The translations under genes and the position numbers were made by a program. From NCBI GenBank assembly GCA_037893225.1, contig JAZGUH010000112.1:1364001-1428000 (forward strand): a DNA stretch of 64,000 nucleotides, in the 5' to 3' direction. The stretch is from Hippasteria phrygiana. Lineage: Eukaryota > Echinodermata > Asteroidea > Valvatida > Goniasteridae. This document shows, one piece after another, positions 1 through 12,000 of this stretch; the first letter of the stretch is position 1, and each line of letters begins with the position of its first letter. The notes beneath the pieces were generated by a model. That model was not told the origin of the DNA and did no database searches. It saw only the letters and a program-made list of their open reading frames with translations.

Positions 1-54
1 AACCCATTCTGTCCGGCCGTTATCCAATTTTGTTTTATATGATTTTGCATGCAC

Positions 55-240
55 CCAAGGGGGTTTGGGTTAATGGGGTGCCGGTATGCCACAAAGGCTT
101 GTGCAGCCACGTATAATGCACACAATAGGAAAACAATGGATTGAACACGCACAGGAATGCACATATAGATGACAACCGGCCAGGTGGTCTTTTTTGAACA
201 GCGGCTATGGCCATCATAATCCGTATTCAACGGGTAGACA
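55..240 (+). repeat. dispersed repeat, GGCTTGTGCAGCC family
   Basis: It shares GGGTTAATGGGGTGC, GGCTTGTGCAGCCA, AACAATGGATTGA and GGCCAGGTGGTCTTTTT with 51440-51620, and a shorter piece with 32690-32765. It is related to the TTAA-flanked elements at 37816-38029, 43258-43533 and 50326-50647. Confidence 0.7.
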
Positions 241-338
241 TTTGTATGAATGGATCCGTAACAATTGCAGCAAGTTTGTATTATAGGAAGAAAGCATGCC
301 AGGACTACATGTATTTGTGCATTGTTTAACCCATTTAA

Positions 339-513
339 AAGGGCCGGTCACACTGGCCGCGATAACGAAGACGATAACGAAAATGGTGAAAATAAACGGC
401 ATTGATTGGTGGAATTGTCGTGCGTGTAATACGCGCGCGTTCCATCCACCAATAGGAAGCGTTTATTCGCATCGTTTTCGTTTTCGTTATCGTGGCCAGT
501 GTGACCGGCCCTT
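339..513. mobile_element. palindromic MITE (GGTCACACTGGCC ends)
   Basis: The ends AGGGCCGGTCACACTGGCC and GGCCAGTGTGACCGGCCCT are exact inverses. The inner GATAACGA/TCGTTATC motifs pair as well, so the whole 175 bp can fold back. A second copy is at 40697-40871. Confidence 0.8.
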
Positions 514-1264
514 AAGTCTTGCGCACACATCCTCACATATGTACCCATACGGGGTACCTCTATTGTGGACTTTACTTTCCTTCTTTTATTCTCCTTTGTC
601 CCCATTGAAATCTCAAAAGCCATAGCGTTAACTCTGTGGGGTAGGTCGATTTCTAAAGACCCAATTGCGGGGTAGCATTGTCCCCATTGTTACCCTTTCT
701 TCTATGTACCCCGCAAGGAGACTAATGTAAGAACACTATTTTCCCATCTCATAGCTGGCTTATACCGGATATGGTGTGTACTGTGTCAACTGTGCACAAA
801 ATATGGTGGTGTAAACCAGGAAGTAAATGTGTATTTTTGTCATTACCAAGTGGTTTTGTTTTCAGTGGCACAGCAAGGTTCTGTTTTGTTGTTGTTGGGG
901 GGGGGGGGGGGGGTGGCGATGGAGGACACAGCCATTTTCAAGGGGGAAAGTGAATTTTGTTCCTCTGATACTTAGGACCAAATTGTTTAATTTTTGTAAA
1001 AAGGTGTCCATATTTTTAGGGGCCCAGCAAAATAATTTGGAAATAGAAAAGGGGCTATACAAATTGGAAAAATTGGACACGAAAATGGGCCCCATTCAGA
1101 GTGAGGGGATTGTTTTCATAATACATGATGTGCAGGCCGGGATTCTGCTGTACTTTTAGGGGTGGTCCTTTTTGAAGGAAAATATCACCCAAAAGTTATC
1201 GGTGACCCCGCATAAATACAAAAGATTCTGGTCTATACCTCAGTCACCTGTGACAGTTTTAACC

Positions 1265-1460
1265 CTATGCAGCCGTCTGACGGCCACGGCCTCATTCCTG
1301 TGCGTACACAATCCATTCATTATTCAACCATTGTTCTTGAATGGGAGTGTAATGAACAGATGTGGTTTTTGCAAACAAAGCTTTCATTCACATGGAAAAG
1401 GGGGCCTCCCCATGCGATGTATAGCTAGGGCCACTACTGTTTAGTATGGTGCCTTTGTTC
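1265..1460 (+). repeat. dispersed repeat family (ACACAATCCATTCATTATTC)
   Basis: It shares ACACAATCCATTCATTATTC, GTTCTTGAATGGGAGTG and AAAGCTTTCATT with 47225-47420, and an inverted partial copy is at 32440-32530. There is no coding content. A bounding element could not be defined. Confidence 0.65.
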
Positions 1461-1494
1461 GTGTTTACACTCAGTAGCCCTTTCAGTGATAGTT

Positions 1495-2256
1495 CCGGTG
1501 TCGTGCCAAATAGTGTCCGCTGCGAAAGTGTCCGAGTGCGCAGTAACTTGAATGCATGTGTGTGTTCAGGCATGAAACTATGTGTACATGTAATGACTCG
1601 CAGTTTGGACAACATTCGGCAGGGGCGGCCTGTGTTTGGCAGTGAAAATGAGAGCCTGTGAATGGACAGTATTTTGCAGAATAGAGTGTGTTTGGCAGGA
1701 TCCGACAGTATTTGGCAGGATCGGTAAATTGACAGTAATTGGCGAGAGTGGACAGCATCTGGCAGGAACAAAGAGTATTTGGCAGGAATGGACAGTATTT
1801 CGCAGGGTCAGATAGAGAAAAAAAACACGTACATTTGCAGAGAATATATCGTAAATTAAATAAAAATTATCAACGTTAAGTTTTACGCTACTATTAAAGT
1901 AGAACGTAGTGCAGCTACAGTTTTCCTTTCCTCCATGGTCATACACACGTGTTTCGAAAACAGGTGAACTGTCAGCATCACGAAAAACACACAAAGATTT
2001 GGAAAAATATAAGTTGAACTATCACTAAAAGCTATTTCAATAAATCCACGAATCCTCAGAAATCAGAGGTAAAAAGGAAAGCGTTCAAAGAAATTGTAAG
2101 CAAGCCACGTACGTAATAGGATACACTTTTAACGTGGACACTATTTGGCAAGCCTCCGTAAACAATATGATGTCATAGGCGCAAGACCAATCAGATGCCA
2201 AATATGCTAATAAGCGGACACTATTTCGCAGGGGACACTTTTTGGCACGACACCGG
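1495..2256. mobile_element. inverted-repeat element with internal minisatellite
   Basis: The left end CCGGTGTCGTGCCAAATAGT and the right end, read inverted, CCGGTGTCGTGCCAAAAAGT match closely. Both continue into GCGAAA/GTGTCC motifs. The interior (about 1600-1815) is a degenerate tandem repeat built on GACAGTATTTGGCAGGA. It has no transposase. Confidence 0.7.
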
Positions 2257-2420
2257 CATACCAGCACCCTATGGATAACAGCCAGGCGCAAGGGGTTAAG
2301 TATTTTCCCAATTTTTGGAAGTTGGGGTATTTACCATTGATGTGTATGAAAGTAAAAGGGGCGTGCACGTTTAAGTATTCCAACAGTCCTTCAACATTGT
2401 AAAAAATAATTTTTTTTTTT

Positions 2421-2426
2421 TTTAAT
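2421..2426 (-). terminator. possible FANCI polyadenylation signal (ATTAAA)
   Basis: On the minus strand ATTAAA occurs about 55 bases after the FANCI stop codon and runs into an A-rich stretch. It is the common variant of the animal polyadenylation hexamer. The A-run could also be a retroposon tail, so this is tentative. Confidence 0.3.
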
Positions 2427-2478
2427 TCCACAAAAGGAAGTCTAGTAGTGCACTACCAGCTGCCAAGAAAAAAAGAAA

Positions 2479-2583
2479 TCACTTTCTTTTTCCTGCTTTG
2501 CCACTGCTTGAACTGGCACCCTTATCTGTTGCTTCTGTCCTGCTTCTCTTAGAGGGTGGTTCGTCCTCATCTGAAGAGCTTTC
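2479..2583 (-). CDS. FANCI: FANCI terminal coding exon (C-terminal tail, stop)
   Basis: This exon has 34 codons and a TGA stop at 2479-2481, with a TTTCAG acceptor. It encodes [20 protein letters not shown] and ends [11 protein letters not shown]. The acidic-then-basic layout matches the vertebrate tail, where a basic cluster acts as nuclear localisation signal. The human EDGE motif is not literally present; the nearest is an S-D-E-D-E run. A candidate minus-strand polyadenylation signal ATTAAA lies at 2421-2426. Confidence 0.93.
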   Translation of the reverse strand, partial: ESSSDEDEPPSKRSRTEATDKGASSSSGKAGKRK

Positions 2584-5500
2584 CTGAAATAGAAAAGGTT
2601 CTGGCAATAATGACAAAGCTGTAACGGTTAACAGTGACATAAGCTCCCACCCCTCCCTCCCCCCTCCCACCCCCCCCCTCCCACCCCTTGAACATGATCA
2701 ATCATGTTCAACCCTTTCCTTATCAATGTGGAGTTTAGCGGACAGACCACAGCACCCTTGCTGCTTTTACCAATGTCGAGTTAACTCGACAAGGAAACCA
2801 CACGCCAGAGCATCCAAACAACATCCATATACATGTACATTTCACCATGTTTCAACAACCTGTACAGCTTGTTCAGATTTTTTATATGCAACTGAAATTT
2901 TCTTCTACGAAGCCATCTCGAACAGGAGAAAATTTGAGAGGTTGTCTTTTTTTTAGACGCACGAGTTGGCAGCCATATGTGAAATATTGTAATAGTAAAA
3001 TACATGTATAAATGGCGCTATCAATATAAATGGCGCTATCAATGTTAATGGCCTAGCCCCCGCAACCGGACAAAACAATTTTCCTAGGGCAAAAAGATTT
3101 CTGGAAACCCCCCCCCAAAAAAAATAAAAATAAAAATAAATAAATAAATAAAAATAAATAAATGAATAAAAAAAACTAAAACTAGAGATCTATGTCTGTT
3201 ACAAGAACAGAACATAGGGCTTTTCCGCATTTTTTTATTACATCACTTCGAATTTTGCATACGTTGTTCACATTTATATTTAAGTATATGTGACGAAACA
3301 AATGTTTTAAAAACGAATTTCGACATTTGCATGTTCCGTTAAAGAGATATGGCTTAAAAGTTGGACAAATTAAACAAAGCTATAAAAATTGTATGAACAT
3401 GTCATCGTGACGTCACATCAATTTTTATGTGTAATCCTAGTTTGCCCACCAGCATACCAAGAATGGATGCAATCTTAAGTACAGTTCTCTAGATATAGGA
3501 CCTTAAAATATGCACCTTTAAGATATGCACCTTTAAGATGATGTCATGTGACCCATGATGACGTCATCACGACGGCACTTGTCAAAGCGAATATTTGCAA
3601 CGTGGCCTATGTCAAGGTTGGAGTCAATCTGATCAACGACAGTATACAATTTAAATAGCACAATGAAATTTGAAACATTTAAAAATTCATAGAAAATTAA
3701 CCAATGATGTTATCATGACGTCACCTGGGATTTTACATGCTAGTGGCACTGTCTACCTACCTACCAATTTTTATGACGATCGGACTCACCCTTATATGTG
3801 TTTCTATAAAGCACATTTTTGATGACGTCATGATGACGTCACACATTTTTCATATTTATGTGAAAGAATATCGGAGCTAACAAAGCTATTACAAACAGAA
3901 TTTTGAATTTAGCCTGTTCTGTTGAGATATGGCTTCAAGAAACTTTAAGATTCAAAAACTTAAACATTACTATAAAATCGTATGATGACGTCATCATGAC
4001 GTCACATCAATGTTCATATATAACACGTGGTGGCCCACCAACATACCAGGTTTTAAGGCAATCGGACCTACGGTTCTCTAGAAATGGGCCCTTGAAAAAT
4101 GCACCTTTAATGATGACGTCACGTGATGACGTCATCATGACGTCACTGTTCGGCATACATTTTCAGCTAAGGGTCTTTGTTTGTGTTAAGTCTCATAAAG
4201 ATCTGAGGTTGTTTAGTGACCAAAGTGCCACTTACAAAATTCGTGTACAAAGTCTAAGGGATTTGGGATAGAACAACAAAATTCATATAAAATCAGCCGA
4301 TGACGTCATCATGACGTCACTTTGGATTTGACATGCTAGTAGTATTATCTACCCACCCACCAATTTTTATGATGATCGGAGGTACCCTTATATGTGTTTC
4401 AAAAAGTACATTTTTGATGACGTCATGATGACGTCACAAATTTTTAACATTTATGTGAAAGAATATAGGTGCTAACAAATCTATTCCAAAAAGAATTTTG
4501 AATTTAGCATGTTCTGTTGATGAGATATGACTTTAAGAAACTTTAAGGTTCAAAAACTTTAAAATTACTATAAAATCGTATGGTGACGTCATCATGACGT
4601 CACCTCAATTTTCATCTATAACACGTGGTGTCCCAGCAACATACCAGGTTTAAAGGCAATCCGAACTACGGTTCTCTAGATATGGGCCCTTGAAAAATCA
4701 CCTTTAAGATGACGTCACGTGACATGTGATGACGTCATCATAACGTCATGTCAATTTTCATCTATAAAACCCGGTGGCATACCTAGATATTACGTTTCAA
4801 CTTAATCGAACTTGTACTTTTGTAGATATATGGCTTTAAAAACTGCCCCCTTAAGATGACGTCACGTGACATGTGATGACGTCATCTTGACGTAAAAGTT
4901 TGGCACACATAATTGTGAGCAGTTGGGGTAAGTGTTTGCCAAGTTTAAAAGTAGCCAAAGGGGACGGTAAGAAAGAAAACGTTTACAAATGCTATGGGCA
5001 ATAGTCTAGCGACTTGAAAAAAAGACTAGAAATCAACATTTTTTATACACAGCATGCACATTTAAGCCATGGTTATCCGCCCTTCCCAGAATTCCTTTGT
5101 GTTATATTGAATTTGGTCTAAATTTTGAAATGGCTGGTATTTCTTGAGTGAGCCACGATCATGAAATTTTGGAATTAGGTACAGATAAATTCAATGTATA
5201 CATTTTTGTAATCGGATTGACCCTTACAAGCGTTTAAAAAAAAAATTGTTTGATGACGTCATCATGCATGACGTCACACAATTTTCGCTTTTTAGGGCAT
5301 ATCTTTGAGACATACCAAAGCTATAACAAAAAGAATTTTGAAAATATCATGTTTTGTTCGCTAGATATATTTAAAAGAATGTTACGATTTTAACAATTCA
5401 AGAATTCAGCGACTTGAAAAAAGACTAGAAATCAACCCCTTTTATAAACAGCATGCTCTTTTAAGCCATGGTTATCTGCCCTTCCCAGAATTCCTTTGTG

Positions 5501-5973
5501 TTATATTGAATTTGGTCTAAATTTTGAAATTGCTGTTATTTCTTACTTGAGTGAGCCACGATCATGAAATTTTGGAATAAGGTACAGATAAATTCAATGT
5601 ATACATTTTTGTAATCGGATTGACCCTTACAAGCGTTTAAAAAAAAAATTGTGTTTGATGACGTCATCATGACGTCACACAATTTTCGATTTTTAGAGCA
5701 TATCTTTGAGACATACCAAAGCTATAACAAAAAGAATTTTGAAATTATCTTGTTTTGTTCGCTAGATATATTAAAAAGAATGTTACGATTTTAAGAATTC
5801 AAAAATTCATAAAAAATCACGTGATGACGTCATCATGACGTCACTCTTCGGCATACAATTTCAGGTTAGGGTCTATGTTTGTATTAAGTTTGATTAAGAT
5901 CTGAGATTGTTTAGTGACCAAAGTGCCACCTATAAAATTCGTGTACAAAGTCTATGGGATTTGGGATAGAACT

Positions 5974-6007
<34 letters not shown>

Positions 6008-9000
6008 ACTAGAGCTCTGTCTGTCTGTTGGTCAACAGAACAGAGGGCTTTTCCGTTATTTTCACTATTTCATTGGATATCATCTTGTTTATTATTAATA
6101 AACAAAAACAAAATAGGGTAATTTTTTATACGGCGAATGTGTATGGTAAATGGACAATGTAATAAAGACCTTTAACGTAGAAGTTTATGTCACTTTACAC
6201 ACACGATTACGTCATTATGACGTCACTCTTCGGCATACAATTTCAGCTTAGGGTGTATGTTTGTGTTAAGTCTGATTAAGATCTGAAATTGTTTAGTGAC
6301 CAAAGTGGCTCTTACAAATGTCGTGTACAGTCTATGGGATTTTGGATAGAACTAAAAATTCATAGAAAATCAGCCGATGACGTCATCATGACGTCACTTT
6401 GGATTTGACATGCTAGTAGCACCAGCTAGTAGAGTCAATTTTATGACGATCGGACGTACCCTTATATGTGTTTCAAAAAAGCAAATGTTTGATGACGTCA
6501 TGATGACGTCACACATTTTTCACATTTATGTGAAAGATACTAGGAGCTAACAAAGCTATTACAAAAAGAATTTTGAATTTAGCATGTTCTGTTGACAAGA
6601 TATGGCTTCAAGAAACTTTAAGATTCAAAAACTTAAACATTACTATAAAATCGTATGATGAAGTCATCATGACGTCACCTCAATTTTCATCTATAACACG
6701 TGGTGGCCCACCAACATACCAGGTTTTAAGGCAATCGGACCTACGGTTCTCTAGATATGGGCCCTTGAAAAATGCACCTATATGATGACGTCACGTGACA
6801 CGTGATGACGTCATCATGACGTCACTCTTCGGCATACATTTTCAGCTAAGGGTCTTTGTTTGTGTTAAGTCTCATTAAGATCTGAGGTTGTTTAGTGACC
6901 AAAGTGCCACTTACAAAATTCGTGTACAAAGTCTAAGGGATTTGGGATAGAACAAAACAATTCATATAAAATCAGCCGATGACGTCATCATGACGTCACT
7001 TTGGATTTTACATGCTAGTAGTATTATCTACCCACCCACCAATTTTTATGACGATCGGACGTACCCTTATATGTGTTTCCAAAAAGTACATTTTTGATGA
7101 CGTCATGATGACGTCACAAATTTTTCCCATTTATGTGAAAGAATATAGGAGCTAACAAATCTATTCCAAAAAGAATTTTGAATTTAGCATGTTCTGTTGA
7201 TGAGATATGACTTTAAGAAACTTTAAGGTTCAAAAACTTTAAAATTACTATAAAATCGTATTGTGACGTCATCATGACGTCACCTCAATTTTCATCTATA
7301 ACACCCGGTGGTATACCTAGATATTACGTTTCAACTTAATCGAACTTGTACTTTTGTAGATATAATGGCTTCAAAAACTGCCCCTTTAAGATGACGTCAC
7401 GTGACATGTGATGACGTCATCATGACGTAAAAGTTTGGCACACATTGTGAGCAGTTGGGGTAAGTGTTTGCCTCGTTTAAAAGTAGCCAAAGTGGACGGT
7501 AAGAAAGAAAACGTTTACAAATGCTATGGGCAATAGTCTAGCGACTTGAAAAAAGACTAGAAATCAACCCTTTTTATAAACAGCATGCACATTTAAGCCA
7601 TGGTTATCCGCCCTTCCCAGAATTCCTTTGTGTTATATTGAATTTGGTCTAAATTTTGAAATGGCTGGTATTTCTTGAGTGAGCCACGATCATGAAATTT
7701 TGGAATTAGGTACAGATAAATTCAATGTATACATTTTTGTAATCGGATTGCCCCTTACAAGCGTTTAAAAAAAAAAATTGTCTGATGACGTCATCATGAC
7801 GTCACACAATTTTCGCTTTTTAGGACATATCTTTGAGACATACCAAAGCTATAACAAAATAAAATTTTGAAAAAATCTTGTTTTGTTCGCTAGATATATT
7901 TAAAAGAATGTTACGATTTTAGCAATTCAAGAATTCAGCGACTTGAAAAAAGACTAGAAATCAACCCCTTTTATAAACAGCATGCTCTTTTAAGCCATGG
8001 TTATCTGCCCTTCCCAGAATTCCTTTGTGTTATATTGAATTTGGTCTAAATTTTGAAATTGCTGTTATTTCTTACTTGAGTGAGCCACGATGATGAAATT
8101 TTGGAATTAGGTACAGCTAAATTCAATGTATACATTTTTGTAATCGGATTGACCCTTACAAGCGTTTAAGAAAAAACACATTTTTGATGACGTCATCATG
8201 ACGTCACACAATTTTCGATTTTTAGAGCATATCTTTGAGACATACCAAAGCTATAACAAAAAGAATTTTGAAATTATCTTGTTTTGTTCGCTAGATATAT
8301 TGAAAAGAATGTTACGATTTTAAGAATTCAAAAATTCATAAAAAATCACGTGATGACGTCATCATGACGTCACTCTTCGGCATACAATTTCAGGTTAGGG
8401 TCTATGTTTGTATTAAGTTTGATTAAGATCTGAGATTGTTTAGTGACCAAAGTGCCACCTATAAAATTCGTGTACAAAGTCTATGGGATTTGGGATGGAA
8501 CTAAAGTAAGAAGAAGAAATAAAAACTAGAGCTCTGTCTGTCTGTTGGTCAACAGAACAGAGGGCTTTTCCGTTATTTTCACTATTTCATTGGATATCAT
8601 CTTGTTTATTATTAATAAACAAAAACAAAATAGGGTAATTTTTTATACGGCGAATGTGTATGGTAAATGGACAATGTAATAAAGACCTTTAACGTAGAAG
8701 TTTATGTCACTTTACACACACGATTACGTCATTATGACGTCACTCTTCGGCATACAATTTCAGCTTAGGGTGTATGTTTGTGTTAAGTCTGATTAAGATC
8801 TGAAATTGTTTAGTGACCAAAGTGGCTCTTACAAATGTCGTGTACAGTCTATGGGATTTTGGATAGAACTAAAAATTCATAGAAAATCAGCCGATGACGT
8901 CATCATGACGTCACTTTGGATTTGACATGCTAGTAGCACTATTTACCTACCCCCTAATTTTTATGACGATCGGACGTACCCTTATATGTGTTTCAAAAAA

Positions 9001-12000
9001 GCAAATGTTTGATGACGTCATGATGACGTCACATATTTTTCACATTTATGTGAAAGATACTAGGAGCTAACAAAGGTATTACAAAAAGAATTTTGAATTT
9101 AGCATGTTCTGTTGACAAGATATGGCTTTATTAAATTTTAAAGTTAAAAAACTTAAACATTACTATAAAATCGTATGATGACGTCATCATGACGTCACCT
9201 CAATTTTCATCTATAACACGTACTTGTCTACCACCATAGCAGGTTTTAAGGCAATCGGACCTACGGTTCTCTAGATATGGGCCCTTGAAAAATGCACCTT
9301 TATGATGACGTCACGTGACACGTGATGACGTCATCATGACGTCACTCTTCGGCATACATTTTCAGCTAAGTTTCTTTGTTTGTGTTAAGTCTCATTAAGA
9401 TCTGAGGTTGTTTAGTGACCAAAGTGCCACTTACAAAATTCGTGTACAAAGTCTAAGGGATTTGGGATAGAACAAAACAATTCATAGAAAATCAGCCGAT
9501 GACGTCATCATGACGTCACTTTGGATTTTACATGCTAGTAGTATTATGTACCCACCCACCAATTGTTATGACGATCGGACGTACCCTTATATGTGTTTCA
9601 AAAAAGTACATTTTTGATGACGTCATGATGACGTCACACATTTTTCCCATTTATGTGAAAGAATATAGGAGCTTACAAATCTATTCCAAAAAGAATTTTG
9701 AATTTAGCATGTTCTGTTGATGAGATATGACTTTAAGAAACTTTAAGGTTCAAAAACTTTAAAATTACTATAAAATCGTATTGTGACGTCATCATGACGT
9801 CACCTCAATTTTCATCTATAACACGTGGTGGGCCACCAACATACCAGGTTTAAAGGCAATCCGAACTACGGTTCTCTAGATATGGGCCCTTGAAAAATCA
9901 CATTTAAGATGACGTCACGTGACATGTGATGACGTCATCATAACGTCATGTCAATTTCCATCTATAACACCCGGTGGCATACCTAGATATTACGTTTCAA
10001 CTTAATCGAACTTGTACTTTTGTAGATATATGGCTTCAAAAACTGCCCCTTTAAGATGACGTCACGTGACATGTGATGACGTCATCATGACGTAAAAGTT
10101 TGGCACACATTGTGAGCAGTTGGGGTAAGTGTTTGCCTCGTTTAAAAGTAGCCAAAGTGGACGGTAAGAAAGAAAACGTTTACAAATGCTATGGGCAATA
10201 GTCTAGCGACTTGAAAAAAGACTAGAAATCAACCCTTTTTATAAACAGCATGCACATTTAAGCCATGGTTATCCTCCCTTCCCAGAATTCCTTTGTGTTA
10301 TATTGAATTTGGTCTAAATTTTGAAATGGCTGGTATTTCTTACTTGAGTGAGCCACGATCATGAAATTTTGGAATTAGGTACAGATAAATTCAATGTATA
10401 CATTTTTGTAATCGGATTGCCCCTTACAAGCGTTTAAAAAAAAAAATTGTTTGATGACGTCATCATGACGTCACACAATTTTCGCTTTTTAGGACATATC
10501 TTTGAGACATACCAAAGCTATAACAAAATAAAATTTTGAAAAAATCTTGTTTTGTTTGCTAGATATATTTAAAAGAATGTTACGATTTTAGCAATTCAAG
10601 AATTCAGCGACTTGAAAAAAGACTAGAAATCAACCCCTTTTATAAACAGCATGCTCTTTTAAGCCATGGTTATCTATCCTTCCCAGAATTCCTTTGTGTT
10701 ATATTGAATTTGGTCTAAATTTTGAAATTGCTGTTATTTCTTACTTGAGTGAGCCACGATGATGAAATTTTGGAATTAGGTACAGCTAAATTCAATGTAT
10801 ACATTTTTGTAATCGGATTGACCCTTACAAGCGTTTAAGAAAAACCACATTTTTGATGACGTCATCATGACGTCACACAATTTTCGATTTTTAGAGCATA
10901 TCTTTGAGACATACCAAAGCTATAACAAAAAGAATTTTGAAATTATCTTGTTTTGTTCGCTAGATATATTGAAAAGAATGTTACGATTTTAAGAATTCAA
11001 AAATTCATAAAAAATCACGTGATGACGTCATCATGACGTCACTCTTCGGCATACAATTTCAGGTTAGGGTCTATGTTTGTATTAAGTTTGATTAAAATCT
11101 GAGATTGTTTAGTGACCAAAGTGCCACCTATAAAATTCGTGTACAAAGTCTATGGGATTTGGGATGGAACTAAAGTAAGAAGAAGAAAAAGAAATAAAAA
11201 AAAAAAAATCAGAACAAAAACAATGCCTTTTCCGACTGGTTGTCGGAAAAGCCAAAAAAAAAATCAGAACAAAAACAATGCCTTTTCCGACTGGTTGTCG
11301 GAAAAGCCAATAAAAAAAAAAAAATCAGAACAAAAACAAAGCCTTTTCCGACTGGTTGTCGGAAAAGCCAAAAATAAAAAAACCACTGATCTCAAGACTG
11401 TATATGCTGGCTGTATTTTAACTGTCTTTATGGCGATAAAGACCGGGGGGAAACACAGAGCAGTGGAAGACAGACTTACTTCTTCCAAGCTGGAGGATCC
11501 GGAGGCCCCTTCCAAGGCTTTTTGGAGTACCTGCTGGTTGATTCGGAAATCCCTGGAGGTACTCATTTTTAAGTGCTCAGTCAGGTCCACCTGTAGGGTA
11601 GGATCAAGGCCGGTCAAACAACTTTAGCATGGGTAACACGATAGAACCATACAAAATGAATGTACACATCAAATTCATACAGCATGATACAGCTTTGGTA
11701 ACGACCCAAAGAAAATATGATTAGTTTCAATCTGAAAGCTTACTGTTTTTATAAATGATACCAGCACCAATCATGCCGAGAAATTGTCCTTCTGAAATGC
11801 TGTCATTTTTGAGAAAATTGTATCGGAAGTAGGGCTGTTCATTTTCGATTAATTTAGTATTCGATTATTCGAGACTGGGCTTGAACCGAATATTCGATAC
11901 TCGCCGATCAAGTCTTTCAGGCATCTGCTGCAACTGCATGCCGCGCCGGTAAAAAGTTGCATGCAAAGCACGCCGGTGTTTTACATGCGGCGATCGATAT

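Noticed and set aside
3903..6785. Two similar ORFs starting MNLACSV (3903-4271 and 6573-6785)
   Set aside because: They are the same part of two array units. The frames are short, contain the TGACGTCA palindromes and show no domain.
3400..11060. CRISPR-like regular repeats
   Set aside because: The TGACGTCA palindromes are spaced irregularly inside long duplicated units in an intron-rich eukaryotic gene, with no unique spacers.
11112..11627. 171-residue plus-strand ORF rich in lysine
   Set aside because: It is composed of A-rich sequence and three 56-bp tandem units, and ends in the antisense of FANCI exon 24.
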